Source of the DNA: Monilinia fructicola
Lineage: Eukaryota > Ascomycota > Leotiomycetes > Helotiales > Sclerotiniaceae
Length of the DNA: 64,000 nucleotides
Direction of reading: 5' to 3'
Assembly (NCBI GenBank): GCA_008692225.1
Contig: VICG01000019.1
Coordinates: 186,001-250,000, forward strand
Positions 49,637 to 59,800 of this stretch are shown here, piece by piece; positions within the stretch are counted from its first letter, which is position 1; each line of letters begins with the position of its first letter. A program made the position numbers and the translations under genes. The notes under the pieces were generated by a model, which saw only the letters and a program-made list of their open reading frames with translations, searched no databases and was not told where the DNA came from.

Positions 49637-49940
49637 TTGTTATTTGTTATTTATTATTTATTATTTATTATTTATTATTTATTATTTATTATTTATTATT
49701 TATTATTTATTATTTATTATTTATTTATTATTTATTATTTATTATTTATTATTTATTATTATTATTTATTATTATTATTTATTTATTATTTATTATTTAT
49801 TATTTATTTATTTATTTATTATTTATTATTTATTATTTATTATTTATTATATTATTTATTATTTATTATTTATTATTTATATTTATTATTTATTATTTAT
49901 TATTTATTTTTTATTATTTATTATTTATTATTTATTATTT
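49637..49940. repeat. (TTATTTA)n-type minisatellite
   Basis: About 300 bp of TTATTTATTA units with occasional phase changes, similar to the array at 6,541-6,846. The Leu/Tyr/Ile-rich open frames across it are artefacts. Confidence 0.9.
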
Positions 49941-50135
49941 GCCGAGATGGAATAGGCCAAGATAGAATAAACCGAAATGAAATAGGTTAAAATAGTTAAT
50001 TATCCTTCGAAATAATTAGAATAATAAAGTTTTAAAAACAAAACGAAATATTAGTATTAAAAGTTTCAGGCCTTCTTCGCGCTTACTAATGTTCGAATAA
50101 CTAAATTTTCTATGGAATACTTATAATCAATTATA
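49941..50135. repeat. decayed copy of the 46.1-46.7 kb internal minisatellite segment
   Basis: GCCGAGATGGAATAGGCCAA, then CCTTCGAAATAATTAGAATA and a TTCGCGCTTACTAATG block line up with the repeated segment inside the TIR element at 45,903-46,848. Confidence 0.65.
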
Positions 50136-53100
50136 AGAGAACCTCGAAATCTATATTTTTGTATTTTAAACCTTTATAATACAAGTATAGTGATTATATT
50201 TAGTAAATATTAAATAGCTAATATATATATAAAAGTTAATATTATTATTACTTTGTATATTTGTTTTGTATTGTATATTATTATCTTTTTTATTGGATTA
50301 TAATATATATATATAAAAGCTTTTAAATCAATTATTTTATTTTAATTTTCTTTTTATAATTGAATTATTCTACTTAACTATTTTTTGAAATCCTAAGATC
50401 TAAATGTTTTTTCCAAAATTTATTATTATATTATTACATCGTAAAGTGATTATAAAATTATATTATTTCGGTGTTATAGTTAAATATAATAAGTAATATT
50501 TGTTTAGTATAAATTTAGTTTTATAGTATTTTATTCATTTTGAACATTTTTTATGTATTTCTTTAAGTATTTGATATATTATTATTATTATACTTTTTTT
50601 AAATCTATAATATTACTATTATTTCTAAAACTTAGAATATTCTTTTGAAAAGATATTATAGTATATATTTTGATTGATTTGTTATTAAAAATAAAAAATA
50701 ATATAAAATTAAATAAAGATTTTTATAATTTATTATAATATATAAATATTAGAAGATTAATATAATTATTAATTCAAATATAATTTATTCTATTTTATAA
50801 AAAATATTTAAGAAGATATGCTATTTATATTAATACTTCTTTTAACTTAATAATATAAATAAAATGCTTATAAAAGGTATTATAGAATATTTCGATTATA
50901 TCAAAGTTGAAAGGGTTAATTAATTACTTTAAAAAAAGACTTAAAAGTATATTTATTTAGTTGATAATGAATTTTATTATTATATAAATGCTTTAGTTTA
51001 ATTTAACATTGATTTGATATTTAAATAATAGATTTCTTGTTTTAGTTAATTATAAAAGTTTTTAAGTAATTATTGATTCAAAGAGTTTTCTAATAATATT
51101 AAGAAAGGCTATCAAATAATAGAATTTGATTTAGTTTATATTTATTAATTGTTTAAATTATTTTGAATATTATTTCAATTTTATATATTTTTTTTATATA
51201 GATATATGGAATATTTAATTAAAACCTTAAAAACCTTTTTTTAATATAATACAGAATAATTAATATTTCTAATGTTTTATAATTAAATAGTATTCAATAA
51301 ACTATTTTTCTATTTATTATATTAAAGATTAAGTTTAACTTTATAATTATTCAATATTTCTTATATTTTAAAATATAATCGTTAATATTATTAAGGATAA
51401 TTAATAAAAAATAAAAATAAAAATAGTTTATTAATATTATTATCTGTTTAAATTTTTTCTATAATAATTTTGTTTTTTACTTAAAATTTTGCATATTATA
51501 ATATTTGTTTAAAAGGAAAATTTTTATTTTTTATTTCCTTTTAGGTTTTATATTCTATTTCTATTCTATATTTTTTTTTTAGAAACATATTATCATTTGT
51601 TTATCAATTAACTTTTTTTTATATTTATATATTTTAAATATCTTAAATAGTTTATTACTATATTTATTATGAATAATTACTATCTATATTAATATATTTA
51701 TCTTATTAAAATAATATATTTAGATATTTAAGAAGAGTTATTAAATATCTTAATATAAAAGTATTTTAAAATACTTTTATATTAAAATATTAAACGTATT
51801 TTAAATTATTATTATTAGATTGTAATTGTAATATATAGCATTCAAAATCTCAAATTTTGAATTAAGTATTATATAAGAATTCTTAAAATCATTCTAAGGC
51901 TTAATATAAAAATATTAATCAATTGTATTTAAAATTTTATTTTGAAAATATTAAATATTAATATTATTAAATATTTAGAAAATCTTATTTTTTATGATTT
52001 ATTATAAATTTTTATAATCTATATCCAAGATTTATTTATTATTTCTTAATAAATCATTAATTTTATTGAGTATTTTAGAGTTAAATAGTTCAAAAGGTTT
52101 TTTAATAATAAAATTATATATAATGAACGAGGATAAATTTACTTTTGAAATTAAATAGTTTTATTTATTTAAGCTAATAACTCTTTATTATATTAATACA
52201 TTATATTATTAAAATCAAATTCTAAATATTTTAACTTTTTATTAAAGCTTTTATTTTTTTATAATTAAAAGAAATATAAACAGTAATTAATAATCAAAAC
52301 TTATATATTAATTTATTTTAAAAATTAAATGTATTTTATTATTATTTTAGGGCTTATTAAAGAATAGTAAAGAATTAAAGAAAATTCTAAATGACTATAT
52401 TTAATTTTAAAGATAAAAAAATCTTTTTCTCTTTTCTATAATAGGATTATAATTCATTTACTATAATAATAAAGATAACAAATAAATTTTTAAAATATAA
52501 TAAAACTATTTCTTTTTATAATAATATTTTCATTTTGAAAAAGAAAAGAAAAAAATAGTTTTTTATTTTAAAAAGAAAAGATTTAATATTAATATAATTA
52601 ATAATATAATATAGTAATATACAATATTATTATATAGATTTATATCAAACAAATAAACGAAAAGAATTAATTAGAATATTATAATTTGATAAAAATGAAT
52701 TTATAAAAAACATATTTAATTCTTTAAAATAAAATAAATTTTATAAGAAAATATCGATTAATTATGCTTTATAAAAAAACAAAATTTTTTATAAAGTAAT
52801 ATATTAACTATTATCAAAAAAGATTTTAATTTCTTAAATAAATTATAATTTTTAAATTAATACAAATTTAAACTACTTATAAAATGTAAAATCAATACTT
52901 AATATCTTATATATAAATAACTTACTTAACTTTAATTTTAAAAAAACTTTAAACGATTTGGATTTAAATATTCTTTTTCTAATTTTAATATTATTTAGGA
53001 TTTATAACTATAATCTATAAATATAATTTTACTTTTTCAATTAGTTAATTCTAAAGTTTTTAATATTGCTAAATTAATAAAGAAAAAAGCTTTCTTATTA
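50136..53100. other. AT-rich degraded interior of the large TIR element
   Basis: About 3 kb of A/T with stops in all frames. Nothing recognisable as transposase or any other protein. Confidence 0.5.
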
Positions 53101-53261
53101 TCTTATAATTATATACTAAAATAAATTAATAAAGGTTAATTAACTAAAATAAAAAACTAAAAAGAAAAAAGATCTTTAGAAACCTTAAAAATCTCTTTTA
53201 TATATAGTATCGCTTAGCGTAATAAAGTATTACATGCTTAAAGCACGTGATATTTATCACA
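53101..53261 (-). mobile_element. third copy of the 162-bp LTR, AT-degraded
   Basis: Follows the LTR at 46,867-47,028 position by position (TATATACTAAA..., AAAAGATCTTTAGA, AGTATCGCTTAGCG, AAAGCACGTGATAT) but with many C-to-T and G-to-A changes, including the loss of one CACGTG (now TACATG). No matching target duplication remains. Confidence 0.8.
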
Positions 53262-53289
53262 ATTATTTCTATTATTATTTTTCATACTA

Positions 53290-53437
53290 GCACTCGCAGG
53301 AATAAATTTTTAGATTTTGAATTCGTAGGATTTTATTAGCTTTAAACAAAGTGATAAATAAGAGTTTAAGGACTAGCCCCTATTAGAAAATAAAATTCAA
53401 TAAATCTAAAGTTTAAAAATTTATTTTCTACAAGTGC
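53290..53437. mobile_element. 148-bp fold-back MITE, copy 2
   Basis: The left arm GCACTCGCAGGAATAAATTT and the inverted right arm ending AAATTTATTTTCTACAAGTGC match 49,052-49,200, around a loop with GGACTAGCCCC. Bounded by TA (53,288-53,289 and 53,438-53,439). Confidence 0.85.
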
Positions 53438-54186
53438 TAGTAGAATTAGCGTAGCATGTGATACTTGGCATGATATGCTAATCCTAAAATATTTTCCTTA
53501 AATAAAGTAAATTATTATTAATTAATAATTTTAATTTAAAAAAATAAAGCTCTATTAATATACTTATAAATGAATAATTAATTCACTCTTTAATTAATTA
53601 TTATAAAACTTAGATATTTACTACTATATACTTTTTTTCAAACTTAACATTCATTTATTAATTAAATAATTCTATTAATAAAGATTTATTATTATAAATT
53701 TTGTAAATATAAAATAATAAATTATTTTTTATAATAATTTAATAATTATATTAATAAAAAAGGAGATATTATTCTAATTTGTATTATTACAAAAATATAT
53801 ACTATAATAATAAAGTATTGAAGTTATATATACCCTTAAAAATGGGATATTGCTTTCATATCGCCTATAAGGGTTTAGCGCCTTCAGTTGGCCAGTGTGT
53901 TCAATTGGCCAGTGGATATTTCTATCATTGGCCGGCCCGAGCTGCCGTACTCAAAGCTCGTATTATCATATTTCGGCAAACAATATTCTTGTTTACCTTC
54001 TTGTTTACCTTCGAACCACCTCACTACCTACCTGCATATCGCCCCTGTATAATCCTACAAAGATTTTCTCCCACATCTATCTACTCACCTATCTACATCT
54101 ACATCCATCAAAGAATTGTTTTCTATCCTTTACTTTGGCAGCTTTGCAGATTTGCAGCTTTGCAGCTGCTTCCTTCGGAATCCAAA

Positions 54187-56517
54187 ATGTCACTTCGTGA
54201 ACTTCAAGAACAACTACGGCTGGCGATTGAAAGCGCCGATCGAGAACGACAGCGTGCTAACGATGCAATCATGGAGCGCAATATGGCAGACCGACGTGCC
54301 GAGGAATATATGCAGTATACACGGAAAACTACCCTCACCGAGTATCTCGACTATTGCCATATCCATCTCTTTCAGCCAATATCAGTTCAAACCGATAAAT
54401 CTCTTACGACTCAAGGAGATATTACAAGTCCAAAAGGTAAACTGCGCCCAAACCGGCTTCGTCCATGGAAAGATTTCCTCGCGAACCAGAAAAATACGCA
54501 AGAACGACTTCAATCAGCATACATAGATCACGATAATCAGCGTGCATTGGAGAATCTCGCTTTCATAGAAGGACTCGGGAAAAGGGTGGCATCACGGAAA
54601 TTGGCCAGTGAAAGAGATCTCGCTCATCTGCAGAGAGAGACTATCGAAACGCCGGTTGCTTCTATCATCGACCATCTACAAACCGTTGATTCTGTGCAAG
54701 GCGAATTTAACATTGGTAATGGGATCTTCTTCGACAATCATGCCAACTCCTTGAGTGATACGGACGAGGAGGTTTCTCAACGGCTTCGAAACTTACAACC
54801 CTTTACCCCCAACCATTCAAGACCACCCCCCGTCAGCGGTATACGGGCTGACCAGATATGTGTATACACAGCTACACAGGAACAAGGCACACTTCGCAAG
54901 CTTGCTTTCGTAGTAGAATACAAAGCTCCTCATAAACTCACACCTGCTAGTCTCCGTTTGGGACTTCGGGAGATGGACGTCAAATCGATTGTCGACCGCG
55001 ATTCGGTGCCTCCCGCTAAGATTGAAGGCGTTAATAACCCGGAACATTTTCAATATCATGCTGATCGTTTAGTAGCATCCGCAATAACACAAACATTTTC
55101 ATATATGATACATGGGGGAACACAATATGCGTATATCACCACGGGCGAAGCTTTTGTTTTTCTTCATGTGCGCCTCGACGATCCAAGTACCATTTACTAT
55201 CATTTGGCCGAGCCCGGTAACGATGTCATCGCGCAAAAAGCAGCAGGTAAGGAATACGTGCATCGTACTGCAGTTAGTCAGGTCTTGGCTTTCAGCTTGC
55301 TAGCTTTGGAGTCGCCGTCGGGGAATCAGAGGTGGCGTGAGAATGCTGTTAACATGCTTGACACCTGGGAGGTGGATTACGAGGCTATTCTTCGCTCAAT
55401 GAGTGATAGTGTACGGACAACCCCTCCAACATCGGACTATCATCCAAACACATATACTCCCATTGGCAGGCTCACCATGCGTCTTCGCACAAGGAAACCT
55501 CGAGACACATGCCACCCATCTTCGGTCCCTTTCGATGATGACGATAATGATAAAGATCGCGATTCACCTGGTTCTTCTGACCATGAACCACCCCCTGATA
55601 CGCCTAGTCGGCCTGTCAATTGTAAACGCTACAATCGAAATGCGGAAGTTCGATCGAGAGGCGCCAACACATTTGAACCTCGAACTCAATCGCGACCTTT
55701 CTGTACACAACTGTGTTTATATGGGCTTGCGAGAAGAGGTCCTTTAGATCCGGTTTGTCCTAATGTATTGGAGCATCGCGGAACGAAGCACAACAGTAAT
55801 GAACATCGGATCAATTGCCAGACCTTCCTTACCCTTCTACACCAACAGCTTCGACAGGATCGAGACAGAGATTGTCGACCATTGGGGATACAGGGTGCTC
55901 GAGGCGCCTTGTTTAAAGTTACGCTCACGTCATACGGCTATACTGTGGTAGCAAAAGGGACGGTAGCAGCTTTTGTGCAGGATCTTCAGCATGAGTCGCG
56001 AGTATATCGACGTTTGAGGCCGGTCCAAGGGGTTTGTGTACCGATTTGTCTAGGAAGTATCGACCTTGTTCATCCCTACTATTACGAGATTGGAGTGTTA
56101 ATAGTGCATATGATGATACTCTCGTGGGCTGGAGAAAGATTAGATAAAAGCGAGGCCGTGAAAGATGTCGACCAGAAGGTATTGAGCACTATGGTAACGC
56201 AGTCCATCGAACGGATCCATCACGCTGGGATATTGCATGCAGACCTCCGGATAGCCAATATCTTGTGGAATGCAGAGATACGACGGGTCATTTTGATTGA
56301 CTTCGAGAGGGCGGAATTGATGAAAGGATCCGAACGACAAGCTCTTGCACCGATCTCTTCAAATCAAAAGAGGAAACGCTTTTCATTAGATGAGCAAGCC
56401 TTGGGCAAAAAGGATAACGGAGATGTTACTGTTTCAGAATCTCAAATGAAGTTACGATTTATGAATGAATTATTTATGGCACAAAAGAGAGGTTGCTCAA
56501 CAGGTAGAATAAGGTAA
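54187..56517 (+). CDS. PD-(D/E)XK nuclease plus protein-kinase fusion, fungal accessory family
   Basis: 776 residues, single exon. The start is ATG 54,187 (AAAATGTC, A at -3); the frame is open further upstream, but only through a transposon end. Residues 2-45 form a charged coiled coil (LRELQEQLRLAIESADRERQ). A conserved family region follows (TDKSL near 80, FNIGNGIFFDNHA near 180). The nuclease-like core shows Asp222 and Glu244-Tyr-Lys246, the D...ExK pattern. Residues about 395-520 are a disordered linker with an acidic DDDDNDKD run, then a Cys/His cluster. The kinase-like domain shows GIQGARG (567-573), Lys590, Glu603, HADLRIAN with Asp686 and Asn691, and Asp705-Phe-Glu707 in place of DFG. 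It ends with a basic NQKRKR segment that could be a nuclear signal. Similar nuclease-kinase fusions are known in fungi and have been linked to Crinkler-type effectors; the biochemical role is unproven. All motifs are present, so it looks intact although RIP-type decay surrounds it. Confidence 0.85.
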   Translation: MSLRELQEQLRLAIESADRERQRANDAIMERNMADRRAEEYMQYTRKTTLTEYLDYCHIHLFQPISVQTDKSLTTQGDITSPKGKLRPNRLRPWKDFLANQKNTQERLQSAYIDHDNQRALENLAFIEGLGKRVASRKLASERDLAHLQRETIETPVASIIDHLQTVDSVQGEFNIGNGIFFDNHANSLSDTDEEVSQRLRNLQPFTPNHSRPPPVSGIRADQICVYTATQEQGTLRKLAFVVEYKAPHKLTPASLRLGLREMDVKSIVDRDSVPPAKIEGVNNPEHFQYHADRLVASAITQTFSYMIHGGTQYAYITTGEAFVFLHVRLDDPSTIYYHLAEPGNDVIAQKAAGKEYVHRTAVSQVLAFSLLALESPSGNQRWRENAVNMLDTWEVDYEAILRSMSDSVRTTPPTSDYHPNTYTPIGRLTMRLRTRKPRDTCHPSSVPFDDDDNDKDRDSPGSSDHEPPPDTPSRPVNCKRYNRNAEVRSRGANTFEPRTQSRPFCTQLCLYGLARRGPLDPVCPNVLEHRGTKHNSNEHRINCQTFLTLLHQQLRQDRDRDCRPLGIQGARGALFKVTLTSYGYTVVAKGTVAAFVQDLQHESRVYRRLRPVQGVCVPICLGSIDLVHPYYYEIGVLIVHMMILSWAGERLDKSEAVKDVDQKVLSTMVTQSIERIHHAGILHADLRIANILWNAEIRRVILIDFERAELMKGSERQALAPISSNQKRKRFSLDEQALGKKDNGDVTVSESQMKLRFMNELFMAQKRGCSTGRIR

Positions 56518-56855
56518 GCTATGAAACTAATCAATATTAATAGTCAATTATCATAGAAATTGGAAAATATTTCCAATCAAAATAATATCTGCGTTATATT
56601 GAAATGTGAAACTGTATTATATATGAATTTTTCGAAAATCTATTACATTGACTAGGTCGCTCTGCTAGTTTAGCTTAGATTCTATTTAATCTTTCTTTAA
56701 GCTTTAAACCCTTTATATAAACTTTGTTCCGGCTAAAAGAATTTCATAATATATATATTTCTTTATGTAATAAAGTAAAAACAAAAACCCAAATATAAAA
56801 TCGAAAGATATATACAATATATATTCGAGTAAGTCACTTACCCTAATAACTATTC
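56518..56855. other. 3' flank of the nuclease-kinase gene
   Basis: Mixed composition falling back to A/T within about 250 bp. No coding sequence. It ends at the first hairpin of the tandem array. Confidence 0.5.
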
Positions 56856-59800
56856 CATAGATTTTTTTGTGGGCTATTATCGGTGGTAGCCCATTTCGAT
56901 AGGAGTAGTAATCTACAAAAAAAAACTTAAATCAATTATTATTATAATTCGCTTAAATATTAATATAACTCAAAATTATAAAAAAGTATATTATAAAACT
57001 TAATTTAAATTATTTATATATAAAATTTATTTTAAATTATCTCGAAAATTGAAGAATCTGTATAGATTTTAATATATTGGTATTTTTGATAATATATAGA
57101 ATAAAACTATTTTAATAAAGAGATAATGGTTTAATAAAATATTTATTCTAATTCAAATTTATTATTATTATAATTAGTTTTGATTTTTATATGAATTAAA
57201 AATTCAAAAAACTATAGAATAAAAATTCATTTAAATTTTTTATATATAAAATTTATTTTAAAATCATTTTAAAGATTAAAGAGTTTGTATAAGTTTGAAT
57301 TATTAACTATATGAAAATAATTAGCTAAAGTATTATAGGGTAATAAAATTTTAAAAAATATAATATTTGAAATATTACTTTTAATATATTAATATTAATT
57401 TCATTTTGTATTATAAAGATTTTAAAAAAGCTAATATTAAATTAAAACGAATTAAAGGCTTTATAACATTTTTTAAAACCTTGAAATTCGAATTACTTAT
57501 TATAAAGTTATAATATATATTTTGAAATAAGCAAGCTAACTTATTTAAACATACTAAACTATTATAAAGTATATTTATATTAATTCTTTCAATTCAATTT
57601 CATTAAATATAAATGAAACTTTGAAAAGGTAATACTTTAGTAAAAATAAAAGTATTCTAATTATATTAATAATTTAATTAACAATACACAATTTATAATT
57701 TTTTATATATATATTAACCTTTAATTTATTAAACCTAATATTCTTTAATCAAAAAAAAAAAGTTTTATTTTATACTAGTATATATGAGTTCAACTTTAAA
57801 TAACAAAATAAAGAATATTTAACTTCAATGAAATATTCTCAATGATTATATTTGAATAATTTTTTTATTTTTTCAATCTTTAGTTTTTAAATATTATATA
57901 AATATTATTTATTGAAATTTTAAAATATTATTCGAATTATTCGAATTCTTATTATTTTTATTTTTAATATTAATAATATTTTTATATATTAAAATTATTA
58001 GTATTTATTAATATTCTTATATATTATAGTTATTGATATTTCTAATTATTAGTTAAATATTATATTACTTGTGTAAAAGTAACCGCTATAGGGATTAGGA
58101 AAAGGAAAATACCCTTCGATAAAGGTAACCGCTATAAGCATTGAAAAAAGAAAATACTAATAATTATTCTAATAATTATTTTTTAGATTTTTTCGTGGGC
58201 TATTATTAATAGTAATCTGTTTTTGATAGAGAAGGTGATGATCTACAAAGAATAATCGAATTGGCTATTATTATAATTTGTTTAAATATTAATATATTTA
58301 AAATTCTAAAATTGTATATTATAAAGTTTTATTCAAATTATTTATATATAAAATTTAATTGAAATTATTTTTGATATAAAAGGATTTATATATATTTTGA
58401 TATATTAATATTTTGATAATATAAGGTAAGACAATTTTGATAAAGGAATAATAATTTAACAAAATATTTATTTTAATTTAAATTAGTTATTACTTTAATT
58501 AATTTAAATCTTTAGATAAATTAAAAATTAAAAGATTTATAATACAAAGATTTTTTTTAAAAATTTTTATATCAATTTTATTTTAATTTATTTTAAAACT
58601 AAATGAGTTTATATAAATCTATTAAATGTATAGAAATAATAAATTAAAATAATATAAAGTAATATTTTAAAAAATAAAGTATTTTAAATATTATATTAAT
58701 AAAAAATTGAAAATACTTAATATTAAATTAAATTAAACAAAAGGCTTTGTAACATTTTTTAATATTTCAAAATTCAAATTATTTATTATAAATGTATAAT
58801 ATATATTTTAAAATGAATAAATTAATTTCTTTAAATATAATAAATTATTATAAATATATTTATAGTAATGTTATTAATTTAATTTTATACAGTATAAATA
58901 AAACTATTAAAAAGCAATAGTTTAATAAAAACAAAAATATCTTGATTATATTAATAATTTAATTAGTAATATAATTTATAATTTTTTGTAAATATAATAA
59001 CTTTAGACTTATTAAATTTAATATTTTATAATAAAAGATAAAAATGTTTTATTTTATATTAATATATAGAAATTGAATAATAAATAGTAAAAGAAAATAT
59101 TTTATATCTTAAATAATTTATATTGAAATATTAATAATTGTTTTATATATTTTTTTTTATAAGTTATAATTAATAATGATTTATTTTAATAAAGAGAATA
59201 ATAACTTTTGAAAATTTTTTAAATTAATTATTATTATAATTTATTGAAATATTAATATAATTGAAAAATTCAAAATTATATAATAAAAAGCTTTATTTAA
59301 ACTATTTATATATAAAATTTATTTTGAATTATTTTAAAAATTAAAGGATTTATATAAATTTTAATATATTAGTATTTTGATAATATATAAGGTAAAACTA
59401 TTTTGAATAAAAAATGATAATTTGCGAAAAAACATCGACTTAAATAGTATTATAATCCGTTTAAAATTATATATTATAAAGCATTATTCAAATTTTTTAT
59501 ATATAGAATTTTTTTAAAATATTTTGAAGATTAATAAATCTATATAAATATAAATCATTAATTATATACAAATTATTAACTAGAATAATATAATATAGTA
59601 AGATTTTGAAAAATATAATATTTCAAAATAATATCTGATATATTAATATTAATTGAATTTTATATTATTAAAATTTAAAAAGCTAATATTGAATCGAAAT
59701 AAATAAAGGGCTTTATAATATTTCTAATAACTATTCTATAAATTCTTTCGTGGGCCATCACCTGTAATGACCTATTTCGACAGGGGGGGTGGTAGCCCGC

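Larger units (their letters stand above)
47557..53923. mobile_element. large GGCCAACTGAAC-family TIR element (about 6.4 kb), degraded and nested
   Basis: The left end (AAAAGGTTCCACGCGCCAAC, second motif CTAGCCAACTAAAC, then AAATCACCGCTTTTAAGATC) and the right end in reverse complement (AGAAATATCCACTGGCCAAT, second motif CTGGCCAACTGAAG, then CGCTAAACCCTTATAGGCGA) have the same two-part structure as the short copy at 12,401-13,573. The interior is AT-rich with no surviving transposase frame. It holds two 148-149-bp fold-back elements, a solo LTR and several microsatellites. This may be the degraded long form of the family. That both ends belong to one insertion is inferred from type and orientation. 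Confidence 0.65.

Noticed and set aside
49637..49990. Leu/Ile/Tyr-rich 103- and 117-codon open frames
   Set aside because: Produced entirely by the TTATTTA minisatellite, not membrane proteins.
53779..54186. N-terminal extension of the nuclease-kinase to 912 residues
   Set aside because: Begins at TTG, reads through a transposon terminal repeat, and the family-typical start MSLRELQEQL coincides with a good ATG context at 54,187.
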